Part shown: positions 25,671-34,829 of the stretch, piece after piece | Position numbering within the stretch: the stretch's first letter is position 1 | How the letters are laid out: each line of letters begins with the position of its first letter | From: Extensimonas perlucida | GTDB taxonomy: Bacteria > Pseudomonadota > Gammaproteobacteria > Burkholderiales > Burkholderiaceae_C | Assembly (NCBI RefSeq): GCF_007655255.1 | Contig: NZ_VMYE01000002.1 | Coordinates: 62,001-126,000 of the forward strand | Length of the DNA stretch: 64,000 nucleotides | Direction of reading: 5' to 3' | Notes under the pieces: model-generated | What the model was told of the DNA's origin: nothing | What the model saw: only the letters and a program-made list of their open reading frames with translations | Databases searched by the model: none | Program-made: the position numbers and the translations under genes

Positions 25671-25944
25671 GCTGCCTTCCCTGACGCCGCAGGAGCGCCC
25701 GCGCCTGGCCGGGCACTTCCGCCTGCAATGGGAGGAGGCGCAAAAGGCCTGGGTGCTGCTTTACCCGGAAGGCATGGTCAAGCTCAACGGCAGCGCCGGG
25801 GAAATCATGCGCAGGATCGACGGCCGCAAAACGGTGGGCGAGATCGTGGAGGAACTGGAACGTGCATTCGCCACCGCGGGGCTGGCCCAGGATGTGCAAG
25901 ACTTTCTGGTCATCGCACAACAGCAAGGCTGGATCAAGACATGA
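25663..25944 (+). CDS. pqqD: PQQ biosynthesis chaperone PqqD
   Basis: 93 residues of the winged-helix PqqD/RRE fold. It contains the typical [18 protein letters not shown] and [10 protein letters not shown] phrases. PqqD binds the PqqA leader and presents it to the radical SAM enzyme PqqE. It overlaps pqqC by 8 bases and pqqE by 4, consistent with coupled translation. Confidence 0.96.
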   Translation: MAELPSLTPQERPRLAGHFRLQWEEAQKAWVLLYPEGMVKLNGSAGEIMRRIDGRKTVGEIVEELERAFATAGLAQDVQDFLVIAQQQGWIKT

Positions 25945-27107
25945 GTGAGCCTGCCACCCAGGCTTTTGCAGCTGGCGGCCCGGACATCGGCCCACCGCTC
26001 TGGCTGCTGGCCGAGCTGACCTATCGCTGTCCGCTGCATTGCGTGTTTTGCTACAACCCCGTCGATTTTGCCCACGCCGGCCCGGAGTTGGGCACGGACG
26101 ATTGGCTGCGCGTGCTGCGCGAGGCGCGCGCCGCGGGCAGTGTGCAATGCGGCTTTTCAGGCGGCGAACCCCTGCTGCGCGACGACCTCGAGGTGCTGGT
26201 GGCCGAAGCGCACCGGCTGGGCTTCTATACCAACCTGCTGACTTCCGGTGTGGGCCTGACGCAGCAGCGTGCCGCGGCCCTCAAAGCCGCAGGCTTGGAC
26301 CACATCCAGCTCTCCTTTCAGGACTCGACCAAAGAGCTCAACGATTTTTTGTCCCACACCAAGACGTTCGATCTCAAGCGCCGCGTCGCCGACACGATCA
26401 AAAGCCATGGCTGGCCCATGGTGATGAACTGTGTGATCCACCGCCAGAACATAGACCACATCGGCACCATCATCGAGCTGGCGGTGGAGCTCGGCGCCGA
26501 ATACCTGGAGCTGGCCAACAACCAGTATTACTCGTGGGCCGCCCTCAACCGGGATCAACTGCTGCCCTCGCGCGCGCAGTTGCAGCGTGCCGAAGCCCTG
26601 ACCAACGACTATAGGCAAAAGCTCGGCGACAGGATTCGCATTTTTTTTGTGGTGCCCGATTACTATGAAACCCGCCCCAAAAAGTGCATGAACGGTTGGG
26701 GCAACGTGTTCCTGACCATCACGCCCGATGGCTATGCGCTGCCTTGCCACACGGCGCGCATGCTCCCGGACATCGACTTCCCGAACGTGCGCGACATGCG
26801 CGTGGACGACATCTGGCACCGCTCACCCGCCTTCGACCGCTTTCGTGGTTTTGCGTGGATGAAAGAGCCTTGTCGCACCTGCCCGGAAAAAGAAAAGGAC
26901 TTGGGCGGCTGCCGTTGCCAGGCCTTCATGCTGAGCGGCGATGCGGCGAATGCCGACCCGGTGTGCAGCAAATCGCCCCAGCATGCGCTGATCGAACAAG
27001 CCGTTGCGCGCGCCCAGCTGCCTGATGCCGAACGCGTGGACGCCAAACCTTTGGTGTTTCGCGATCCGGCCAATGCACGGCCCGCGTCCCGATTTTTTGA
27101 ACCGTGA
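25941..27107 (+). CDS. pqqE: Radical SAM/SPASM enzyme PqqE
   Basis: 388 residues. The radical SAM cluster motif is CPLHCVFC (about residue 31). The C-terminal SPASM region carries the other cysteines (KCMNGWGNVFLT, LPCHTARM, CRTCPEKEKDLGGCRCQAF, DPVCSKSP). It forms the Glu-Tyr carbon-carbon bond in PqqA. It is the last pqq gene here; no pqqF or pqqG protease gene is in the window. Confidence 0.97.
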   Translation: MSEPATQAFAAGGPDIGPPLWLLAELTYRCPLHCVFCYNPVDFAHAGPELGTDDWLRVLREARAAGSVQCGFSGGEPLLRDDLEVLVAEAHRLGFYTNLLTSGVGLTQQRAAALKAAGLDHIQLSFQDSTKELNDFLSHTKTFDLKRRVADTIKSHGWPMVMNCVIHRQNIDHIGTIIELAVELGAEYLELANNQYYSWAALNRDQLLPSRAQLQRAEALTNDYRQKLGDRIRIFFVVPDYYETRPKKCMNGWGNVFLTITPDGYALPCHTARMLPDIDFPNVRDMRVDDIWHRSPAFDRFRGFAWMKEPCRTCPEKEKDLGGCRCQAFMLSGDAANADPVCSKSPQHALIEQAVARAQLPDAERVDAKPLVFRDPANARPASRFFEP

Positions 27108-27183
27108 GGGATACGCGCGCTGGGCTCCCTCGGGCAGCAGTCGGAATGCGCGCGCATATCAAAAAGCATAGCAAGGAGACGCC

Positions 27184-27678
27184 ATGGACTTGCACGTCAA
27201 CGGCAAAAATCACCCCCTGCAAGGCGACCAGGTCGCACCCGAAATGCCCTTGCTCTGGGCGCTGCGCGACGTGCTGCAGCTCACGGGCACCAAGTTCGGC
27301 TGCGGCATCGGCGCCTGTGGCGCGTGCACCGTGCACCTGGATGGGCAGGCCGTGCGCTCCTGCGTGACGCCGCTGTCTGCCGTGCAGGGGCGCGAGGTGC
27401 GCACGATAGAGGGGCTGGCCTCGCCCGCTGGCCTGCACGCCTTGCAGGCCGCCTGGATCGCGCAGCAGGTGCCGCAGTGCGGCTACTGCCAAAGCGGCAT
27501 GCTCATGGCCGCGGCAGACTTGCTCGCGCGCCACCCGCAGCCCAGCGACGCCCAGATCGACGAGGCCATCAGCAATCTGTGCCGCTGCGGCACCTACCCG
27601 CGCGTGCGCGCCGCCATCCATGCCGCGGCGCACGCCCAGCCCACGGCAGCCGCGCCCACGGCCGAGATGATGCGATGA
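27184..27678 (+). CDS. 2Fe-2S subunit of a molybdenum aldehyde/isoquinoline oxidoreductase
   Basis: 164 residues in the IorA/xanthine-dehydrogenase small-subunit family. The plant-type 2Fe-2S motif is [15 protein letters not shown] with a fourth Cys in RSC. The second, all-helical 2Fe-2S domain has CGYCQSGM and CRCGTY. It passes electrons from the molybdenum centre. It follows pqqE by 76 bp, has an AAGGAG site, and overlaps the large subunit start. No cytochrome subunit gene follows. Confidence 0.92.
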   Translation: MDLHVNGKNHPLQGDQVAPEMPLLWALRDVLQLTGTKFGCGIGACGACTVHLDGQAVRSCVTPLSAVQGREVRTIEGLASPAGLHALQAAWIAQQVPQCGYCQSGMLMAAADLLARHPQPSDAQIDEAISNLCRCGTYPRVRAAIHAAAHAQPTAAAPTAEMMR

Positions 27679-29990
27679 AGCGCCGTACCTTCGTGTTGAG
27701 CGCCCTCGCCGGCGCAGGGCTGCTCGTGGTCGGCTGGGGCGTGGCGCCGCAGCGCGCGCGCCTGGGCAAGCCCGAGGACTTTGCCGGCAGCGGCGGCGAG
27801 ATCGCGCTCAATGGCTGGATCCGCATCACCCCCCAGGGCCGCGTGGTGATGGCCATGCCTCGCGCTGAAATGGGGCAGGGCGTGCACACGGCGCTGCCCA
27901 TGCTGGTGGCCGACGAGCTGGACCTGCCGCTCGAATGGGTCAGCACCGAAACCGCGGGGCCGCAATCCATTTATGGCAACGTCGCCATGTTCGTCGCGTC
28001 GCTGCCTTTTCATCCGCGCAGCACCCAGCCGGGCCAGGAGACGGTGGCGGCGCGCACGGGCCAATGGTTGGTCGGCAAGCTCGCGCGCGAGCTGGGCCTG
28101 AGCGTGACCGGCGGCTCTTCGACCGTGACCGACGCCTGGGAGCCGGTGCGCCTGGCCGCGGCCACGGCGCGCGCGCAACTGGTGGCTGCCGCCGCCCAGC
28201 GCTGGAGCGTGCCAGCCGCCGAAATCCAGGTACTCGATGGCGCGCTGCAGCATGGCGCGCGCCGTGCCCACTTTGGTGAACTGGCCGAAGCGGCCGTGCG
28301 CATCCAGCCCGAGCACGTGCGCCCCAAAACCGCAGCGCAGCGCAAACTCATCGGCCAGGCCGCGCTGCGCCGTGACGTGCCCGCGAAAGTCACAGGGCAG
28401 GCCGTGTTCGGCATCGATGTGCGCCCGCCCGGTTTGCTGTTTGCTGCCGTGCGCATGGCGCCCATGCTGGGCGGCGGCGTGGGCGCGCTGCGCAACGAGG
28501 CCGAGGTGCTGCGCATGCCCGGCGTGCAAAAGTGCCTGCGCCTGGGCGCGCACGCTGGCGCCACGGCGGGCGTGGCCGTGGTGGCGCACACCACCTGGCA
28601 TGCCCTGCGCGCAGTGCAGGCGCTCGACGTGCAATGGCAGGCGCCGTCGGACGATCAAGGCCAGCCCAAGGCAGCGCAGACACTGGCCGATTCCGACCGC
28701 ATCCTGCAGGCTCTCGTGCACGAAGCCAAGGAGGGCGACGGCGGCACCACGTTCCACAGCCGCGGCGATGCCGCGCAGGCCGAAGCGCAGGCGCGCCACC
28801 AGATCGAGGCAACGTACCAGGCGCCCTACCTGGCGCACGCCACCATGGAGCCCATGAACGGCACCGCCTTGCTGCAGGACGGCCGGCTGACGCTGTGGCT
28901 GCCAACGCAAGTGCCCTCACAGGCGCGCAAGCTCGCGGCCAAGGCGGCGGGGGTGGACGAAGCGCACGTGGTCTTGCACGTGACCCTGCTCGGCGGCGGC
29001 TTTGGCCGGCGCCTCGAAGTGGATTACGTGCTGCAGGCGGTGGAGGCCGCCAAGGCCATGCCGGGGCGGCCGGTGCAAATCCTTTGGCCACGCGAGGAAG
29101 ACACGACGCACGACTTCTATCGCCCTGCGAGCGCCGCGCACCTGCGCGCGAGCTGGGGTGCAGACTGGGGCAAGGCGGGCGCGCGCCCGCAAAGCCTGCG
29201 CATCCACAGCGCGGGCGATGCCATCACGCCGCGCTGGATGGCGCGCACCTTGCCCGCACTGGCCGGGCCCGTGGACATGCCCGACAAAACCGCCATGGAG
29301 GGCCTGTTCGACCAGCCCTACGCCATTCCCCACCAGCACATGCACCACGCTGCCACGCGCAACGAGGTGCCGGTGGGCTTCTGGCGCTCGGTGGGGCATT
29401 CGCACCATGCGTTTTTCATCGAGAGCTTCATCGACGAGATGGCGGTCGAGAGCAAGATGGACCCGGTGGCCTTCCGCCTCTCGCTGCTCGCCGACATGCC
29501 GCGCCATGCGGCCGTGCTGCGCCTGGCGGCGGACAAGGCCGGCTGGGGCGCTCCGCTGGCCGCAGGCCGCGCGCGCGGCGTGGCTTTGCACGAGTCGTTT
29601 GGCAGCATCGTCGCGCAGGTGGCGGAAGTCTCGCTCGACCAGGACGCGCCGCGCGTGCACCGCGTGGTCGTGGCGGTGGACTGCGGCACCGTGGTCAACC
29701 CCGGCATCGTCGCGCAGCAGATGGAGAGCGGGGTGATCTTCGGCCTCACGGCCGCGCTGCATGGCTGCATCGACGTCAAAGACGGCATGGTGCAGCAGAA
29801 AAATTTTCCCGACTATCCGCTGCTGGGCCTGGCGCAAAGCCCGGTCATCGAAACGCACATCGTCCCGAGCAGCCTGCCCCCGACGGGTGTCGGCGAGCCT
29901 GGCACGCCGCCCATCGCGCCGGCCGTGGCCAATGCCTTGTTTGCCTTGACCGGCAAGCGTCTGCGTGCGCTGCCCCTGCGGCTGGGCTAG
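27675..29990 (+). CDS. Molybdopterin-binding subunit of aldehyde/isoquinoline 1-oxidoreductase type
   Basis: 771 residues. The N-terminus ([21 protein letters not shown]) looks like a membrane-targeting or Tat-like leader, as in periplasmic IorB-type subunits. Mo-cofactor segments such as [12 protein letters not shown] and the C-terminal active-site Glu region [20 protein letters not shown] are present. It oxidises aldehydes or N-heterocycles by hydroxylation with water. Its position beside PQQ-ADH and ALDH suggests an aldehyde substrate, which is inference. The start ATG overlaps the small subunit stop. Confidence 0.92.
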   Translation: MKRRTFVLSALAGAGLLVVGWGVAPQRARLGKPEDFAGSGGEIALNGWIRITPQGRVVMAMPRAEMGQGVHTALPMLVADELDLPLEWVSTETAGPQSIYGNVAMFVASLPFHPRSTQPGQETVAARTGQWLVGKLARELGLSVTGGSSTVTDAWEPVRLAAATARAQLVAAAAQRWSVPAAEIQVLDGALQHGARRAHFGELAEAAVRIQPEHVRPKTAAQRKLIGQAALRRDVPAKVTGQAVFGIDVRPPGLLFAAVRMAPMLGGGVGALRNEAEVLRMPGVQKCLRLGAHAGATAGVAVVAHTTWHALRAVQALDVQWQAPSDDQGQPKAAQTLADSDRILQALVHEAKEGDGGTTFHSRGDAAQAEAQARHQIEATYQAPYLAHATMEPMNGTALLQDGRLTLWLPTQVPSQARKLAAKAAGVDEAHVVLHVTLLGGGFGRRLEVDYVLQAVEAAKAMPGRPVQILWPREEDTTHDFYRPASAAHLRASWGADWGKAGARPQSLRIHSAGDAITPRWMARTLPALAGPVDMPDKTAMEGLFDQPYAIPHQHMHHAATRNEVPVGFWRSVGHSHHAFFIESFIDEMAVESKMDPVAFRLSLLADMPRHAAVLRLAADKAGWGAPLAAGRARGVALHESFGSIVAQVAEVSLDQDAPRVHRVVVAVDCGTVVNPGIVAQQMESGVIFGLTAALHGCIDVKDGMVQQKNFPDYPLLGLAQSPVIETHIVPSSLPPTGVGEPGTPPIAPAVANALFALTGKRLRALPLRLG

Positions 29991-29995
29991 ATTTT

Positions 29996-30015
29996 CGTCG
30001 GCACAAGTGCCGACG
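29996..30015. repeat. Hairpin CGTCGGCAC-AA-GTGCCGACG after the molybdenum subunit gene
   Basis: A perfect 9-base inverted repeat 5 bp downstream of the stop. No T-run follows on either strand. It may protect the 3' end of the transcript. The rest of the 267-bp gap to phaC shows no gene or clear motif beyond the phaC ribosome site. Confidence 0.45.
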
Positions 30016-30257
30016 GTGGCAAGGCAACACACCCATACCCGAGTGGGCCATGGGTGTGCTGCGACTTTGCCGCGCCCCTGTCTTCTTTCGGACTTATCCT
30101 GAAGCAGCTCTCCTTGTGCGGGTGAGCCGGGTGGCGTTGACGTGAGTCAAGTCCTTGCACCGCTACGCTGCCTATAGTTCGTTCCCGTTTGCCCCCGCTT
30201 GCCAGCCACGGCGCCTTTTGGCTTGGCTGCGGCGCAGCTCCCTGAAAGGAAACGCGC

Positions 30258-32105
30258 ATGCCCCGTTCCGGTTTCGACAATCCGCCCAGCACCCTGCCCA
30301 GTTCGTTCGCAGACGCGCTCGACCCGGCATTCCGCGCCGCGCTGGCGCAGCAAACGGCCTCGCTGTCGCCTATGGCGGGGGTGCTGTCCGCAAGCGATTG
30401 GGCCATGCATCTGGCCGCATCGCCCGGCAAATGCCTGGACTTGCTGCGCCTCGCGCTGCAAAAGAACGACGCCTTGCTGCGCTACGCCACCGAAGAGGCG
30501 ATCGACCAGTTCCAGCGGCTCGCCGATGGCCCGCAAGGGCCGCAAGAGCAGGCGCCGCCAGGCGCGACGAGCGACGCGCAGACCGCAGCGGCGCAACCGC
30601 CCCGGCGCCACCTCAGTGTCAAGCCGCCCACGCTGGACCCGCGCTTTGCTGCGCCCGAATGGCAGCAGTGGCCGTTCAACGTGCTGCAGCAGTCGTTTTC
30701 GCTCACCGAGGAGTGGTGGACCGCGGCCACGCGCGGCGTCTGGGGCGTGGACAAGCACCATGAAGACATCGTCGCCTTTGCGGCGCGGCAGCTGCTCGAC
30801 GTGTTCTCGCCGGGCAACCAGTTGCTCACCAACCCGGTGGCGCTGCAGCGCACACGCGAGCAAGGCGGCATGAACCTCGTGCACGGCGCGCTCAATGCGC
30901 TCGACGACTGGCGCCGCGCGCTGGCGGGCGAGCCGCCGGCGGGCGCAGAGAATTTCGCCGCGGGCCAGAACCTGGCCATCACGCCCGGCAAGGTGGTGCT
31001 GAAAAACCACCTGATAGAGCTCCTCCAGTACGCGCCCACGACCGAGACCGTGCACCCCGAGCCCATCCTGATCACGCCGGCGTGGATCATGAAGTACTAC
31101 ATCCTCGACCTCTCGCCGCACAACTCGCTGGTCAGATATTTGGTCGATCACGGCTTCACGGTGTTTTGCATTTCCTGGAAGAACCCCACGGCCGAGGACC
31201 GCGATCTGAGCCTGGACGACTACCTGAACCTGGGTTTTCGCGCTGCGCTGGCCGCCGTGAACGCCATCGTGCCCGAGCGCAAGGTGCATGCCGTGGGCTA
31301 CTGCCTGGGCGGCACGCTGCTCGCCATTGCCGCCGCCGCGATGGCGCGCGACGGTGACGAGCGCCTCGCCACGATGACGCTGTTTGCCGCGCAGACCGAC
31401 TTCACCGAGCCCGGCGAGCTCGCGCTCTTCATCGACGAGAGCCAGCTGAGCCTGCTCGAAGCGCAGATGGACGTGACCGGCTACCTGCGCGCCGAGCAGA
31501 TGGCCGGTGCTTTTCAGATGCTGCGCTCGTACGACCTGCTGTGGTCGCGCATGGTCAACGACTACCTGCTCGGCGAGCGCCGGCCTCTGAACGACCTCAT
31601 GGCCTGGAACGCCGACGGCACGCGCATGCCTGCCACCATGCACACGCAGTACCTGCGCCGCCTGTTCCTCGACGACGACCTCAGCGAGGGCCGCTACCAC
31701 GTCGATGACAAACCCGTGAGCCTGGGCCGCATCACGCTGCCCACCTTCATGGTCGGCACCGAGACCGACCACGTCGCGCCCTGGCGCTCGGTGCACAAGC
31801 TGCACTACCTGAGCCCGGCCGAGATCACCTTCGCGCTCACGAGCGGCGGGCACAACGCCGGCATCGTGAGCCCGCCGGGCCACCCGCGCCGCCACCACCG
31901 CATCCTCACGCGGCCCGCGGAGGGCAATTACGTCGATCCCGACGACTGGCTTGCGCTGGCCGAGCTGCGGCCCGACTCGTGGTGGCCCTCGTGGCTGGCG
32001 TGGCTTGAGGCGCATTCGGGCGCGCCCGTGGCGCCGCCGGCCATGGGCGCCAAGGGGTATCCGCCGCTTGCCGACGCGCCGGGCACCTATGTGCTGCAAA
32101 AATGA
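30258..32105 (+). CDS. phaC: Class I poly(3-hydroxyalkanoate) synthase PhaC
   Basis: 615 residues, normal for class I. The lipase-like box is GYCLGG with the catalytic Cys at about 349; the Asp (GTETDHVAPW) and His (SGGHNAGIV) complete the triad. PhaC polymerises 3-hydroxyacyl-CoA into storage granules. The N-terminal 100 residues are the variable class I region. AAGGAAA precedes the start. No phaA, phaB or phasin gene is adjacent, so this copy stands alone. Confidence 0.95.
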   Translation: MPRSGFDNPPSTLPSSFADALDPAFRAALAQQTASLSPMAGVLSASDWAMHLAASPGKCLDLLRLALQKNDALLRYATEEAIDQFQRLADGPQGPQEQAPPGATSDAQTAAAQPPRRHLSVKPPTLDPRFAAPEWQQWPFNVLQQSFSLTEEWWTAATRGVWGVDKHHEDIVAFAARQLLDVFSPGNQLLTNPVALQRTREQGGMNLVHGALNALDDWRRALAGEPPAGAENFAAGQNLAITPGKVVLKNHLIELLQYAPTTETVHPEPILITPAWIMKYYILDLSPHNSLVRYLVDHGFTVFCISWKNPTAEDRDLSLDDYLNLGFRAALAAVNAIVPERKVHAVGYCLGGTLLAIAAAAMARDGDERLATMTLFAAQTDFTEPGELALFIDESQLSLLEAQMDVTGYLRAEQMAGAFQMLRSYDLLWSRMVNDYLLGERRPLNDLMAWNADGTRMPATMHTQYLRRLFLDDDLSEGRYHVDDKPVSLGRITLPTFMVGTETDHVAPWRSVHKLHYLSPAEITFALTSGGHNAGIVSPPGHPRRHHRILTRPAEGNYVDPDDWLALAELRPDSWWPSWLAWLEAHSGAPVAPPAMGAKGYPPLADAPGTYVLQK

Positions 32106-32138
32106 GCGTACCTGGCAGCAAGCGCCGACATCAGGATT

Positions 32139-32185
32139 GCTTCTGAAACTGTAGCTGCTTGCGCTTGATGCATATGTGTAAACAG
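32139..32185. repeat. Partial copy of the dispersed AGCTGCT...AGGCC repeat
   Basis: Contains TGTAGCTGCTTGCGCTTGAT, matching the first half of the repeat at 62827-62876, followed by a diverged second half. It is AT-rich and lies between phaC and the outer-membrane factor gene. Confidence 0.55.
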
Positions 32186-32213
32186 CCAATTTGTTCATAA
32201 ATTGTGGAGCTCA

Positions 32214-33728
32214 ATGACTGCACCCTCTGCCTTCCCGCACTGCCCGGCGCTGCCGCCGCCGCTGCCCATGCTCATCGCAGCGGCGGCGCTGCTGCTCGCT
32301 GGTTGCATGTCGCTCGCGCCGTCCTACGAGGCGCCCCAAGCTCCTGTGGCCGAACGCTACGCGGCAGAAGACCTCGGCCGCGCCGACGGCGGCGTGCAGG
32401 CGGCCGCGCTGGCCTGGCGCAGCTACTTCACCGAGCCGCGCCTGCAACAGCTGATCGCGCAGGCGCTCGAAAACAGCCGCGACCTGCGCAGCGCCACCCT
32501 GCGCGTGGCCGAGGCGCAGGCGATTTTGGGCATTCAGCGGGCCGACCTGTTCCCCACAGTCGCGGCCACGGCCGACGGCGCACGCGGGCGCACGCCCGCC
32601 GACCTGAGCCCCACGGGCCGCGCCGTCACGGCAAGCCAGTACCAGGCGGGGCTGGGCCTTGCGAGCTGGGAGCTCGACTTCTGGGGCCGCGTGCGCAGCC
32701 TGCGCGACGCCGCACTCGAGAACTACCTCGCCACCGACGAGGCGCGCCGCGCCGTGAGCGTGAGCCTGGTCACGCAGCTCGCCAACGCCTACTTTGCACT
32801 GCGCGAGCTCGACGAGCGCCTCGCGCTCGCGCAGCAGACGGTTGCCAACCGGCAGGAAGCGGTGCGCATCTTCACGCGCCGCTTCGAGGTCGGCGCGATC
32901 GCGCGCACCGACCTCGTGCAGACAGAAACCCTGCTGCACCAGGCGCAAAGCCTGGCCGCACAGCTCGGTCAGCTGCGGGCCCTGCAGCTGCACGCGCTCA
33001 GCCTGCTCGTGGGCATGCCGCTGCCAGAACTTGCGCAGCCCGGCACGCTCGACGACCAAGCCATGGCCACCGAGCTGCGCGCCGGGCTGCCGTCCGACCT
33101 GCTGCTGCAGCGCCCCGACATCCTGGCCGCCGAGCACCGCCTGCGCGCGGCGCACGCCAACATCGGCGCGGCGCGCGCGGCCTTCTTCCCGCGCGTCACG
33201 CTCACGGGCGCCTACGGCACGGCGAGCGCCGAGTTCAGCGGTCTGTTCGATTCCGGCAGCAGCGCCTGGCAGTTCATGCCCAGCCTGTCGCTGCCGATCT
33301 TCGACGGCGGGCGCAACCGCGCCAGCCTCGACCTGGCGCAGGTGCGGCGCAACCTGGCCGTGTCCGACTACGAAAAAACCATACAGTCTGCGTTCCGCGA
33401 AGTCTCCGACGCGCTCGCCGCGCGGCGCTGGCTGGGCGAACAGCTCGGCGCCGACCGTGCCACGCTGGCCGCGCAGGCCGAGCGTGCGCGCCTCGCGCAG
33501 CTGCGCTACGACAACGGCAGCGCTCCTTATTTCGAAGTGCTCGACGCACAGCGTGAGCTGCTCAGCGCGCAGCAGCAGCTCGTGCAAACGCGCCGCGCGC
33601 TGCTCGCGAGCCGCGTGAACCTCTACGCCGCGCTCGGTGGCGGCAGTGCGGAATTCGCCACGCTGCCCGCGCTGGCCACGCTGCCTTCCTCTGCTGCTGC
33701 GGCTGCCACAGCGCCGTCCGCCCCCTGA
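32214..33728 (+). CDS. Outer membrane factor lipoprotein (NodT/OprM family)
   Basis: 504 residues. The signal peptide ends in LLLAGC (lipobox), so it is a lipid-anchored TolC-type channel. Two OEP repeats are visible (about 60-260 and 290-480), each with long helices; the YLATDEARRAVSVSLVTQLANAYF and RPDILAAEHRLRAAHANIGAARAAFFP stretches are classic. It forms the outer-membrane exit duct for the three genes downstream. The start ATG at 32214 has GGAGC nearby; an upstream TTG at 32202 is less likely. Confidence 0.92.
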   Translation: MTAPSAFPHCPALPPPLPMLIAAAALLLAGCMSLAPSYEAPQAPVAERYAAEDLGRADGGVQAAALAWRSYFTEPRLQQLIAQALENSRDLRSATLRVAEAQAILGIQRADLFPTVAATADGARGRTPADLSPTGRAVTASQYQAGLGLASWELDFWGRVRSLRDAALENYLATDEARRAVSVSLVTQLANAYFALRELDERLALAQQTVANRQEAVRIFTRRFEVGAIARTDLVQTETLLHQAQSLAAQLGQLRALQLHALSLLVGMPLPELAQPGTLDDQAMATELRAGLPSDLLLQRPDILAAEHRLRAAHANIGAARAAFFPRVTLTGAYGTASAEFSGLFDSGSSAWQFMPSLSLPIFDGGRNRASLDLAQVRRNLAVSDYEKTIQSAFREVSDALAARRWLGEQLGADRATLAAQAERARLAQLRYDNGSAPYFEVLDAQRELLSAQQQLVQTRRALLASRVNLYAALGGGSAEFATLPALATLPSSAAAAATAPSAP

Positions 33729-33749
33729 ACCCACGCCACGAGTTCCGCC

Positions 33750-34829
33750 ATGCCCGTCCCCATGCCAAGAAAAAAAATCCTCATCGCCTCTGCCATCGTC
33801 CTCGTCGTCGCGCTGCTCGCCTGGTTCGGCTGGAAAAAGCTGCGCGCGGACGGCGACGCGCAAGCCGTGGTCGGCGGCAATGGCCGCATAGAGGCTACCG
33901 AGATCGACGTGTCCACCAAATTCGCGGGCCGCGTGGTCGATGTGTTCGCCAATGAGGGCGACTTCGTCAGCGCGGGCCAGGTGCTCGCGCAAATGCAGGT
34001 CGATACGCTCACGGCCCAGCGCAACGAAGCCGTGGCGCAAAAGCAGCAGGCCATGACCGGCGTGGCGAGCGCGCAAGCCCAGGTCAAGGTGCGCGAGAGC
34101 GACCTCGCCGCCGCGCAGGCCGTGGTGGTGCAGCGCGCGAGCGAGCTCGACAACGCGCGCCGGCGCCTCGTGCGCTCGCAGACGCTCGCGACCGAGGGCG
34201 CGACGTCCATCCAGGAGCTCGACGACGACCGTGCCGCGGTGCACAACGCCGAGGCCGCGCTGGCCGCGGCCAAGGCGCAGGCCCAGGCCGCCGAGTCGGC
34301 CATTGCCGCGGCCAAAGCGCAGGTCACGGGCGCGCAGGCCACGGTGGAGGCGCTCACGGCCACGATAGCGCGCATAGACGCCGACATCGCCGACAGCAAG
34401 CTCAAGGCGCCGCGCGACGGCCGCGTGCAGTACCGCGTGGCCCAGCCCGGCGAGGTGCTGGGCGCGGGCGGCAAGGTGCTCAACATGGTCGATCTGAGCG
34501 ACGTCTACATGACCTTTTTCCTGCCCGAGACCGTCGTCGGCCGCGTGCCGCTGGGCACCGAGGCGCGCATCGTGCTCGACGCCGTGCCGGGCTACGTCAT
34601 TCCGGCCAAGGTCTCCTTCGTCTCCAGCGTCGCGCAGTTCACGCCCAAGACGGTGGAAACCGCGCTCGAGCGGCAAAAGCTCATGTTCCGCGTGAAGGCG
34701 CGCATAGACCCCGAGCTGCTGCGCAAGCACCTCAAGCAGGTCAAGACCGGCCTGCCCGGCATGGCCTGGGTGAAGATAGACGCGCAAGCACCCTGGCCGG
34801 AAAACCTCGGCGTGAAGGTGCCTGAATGA
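33750..34829 (+). CDS. HlyD-type membrane fusion protein (YhiI-like)
   Basis: 359 residues. An N-terminal membrane anchor ([19 protein letters not shown]) is followed by a biotinyl-lipoyl-like strand set ([24 protein letters not shown]), a long Ala/Gln-rich coiled-coil hairpin (about 90-200), and a beta-barrel ([18 protein letters not shown]). It couples the ABC transporter to the outer membrane factor. It overlaps the ATPase gene by 4 bases. Confidence 0.92.
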   Translation: MPVPMPRKKILIASAIVLVVALLAWFGWKKLRADGDAQAVVGGNGRIEATEIDVSTKFAGRVVDVFANEGDFVSAGQVLAQMQVDTLTAQRNEAVAQKQQAMTGVASAQAQVKVRESDLAAAQAVVVQRASELDNARRRLVRSQTLATEGATSIQELDDDRAAVHNAEAALAAAKAQAQAAESAIAAAKAQVTGAQATVEALTATIARIDADIADSKLKAPRDGRVQYRVAQPGEVLGAGGKVLNMVDLSDVYMTFFLPETVVGRVPLGTEARIVLDAVPGYVIPAKVSFVSSVAQFTPKTVETALERQKLMFRVKARIDPELLRKHLKQVKTGLPGMAWVKIDAQAPWPENLGVKVPE

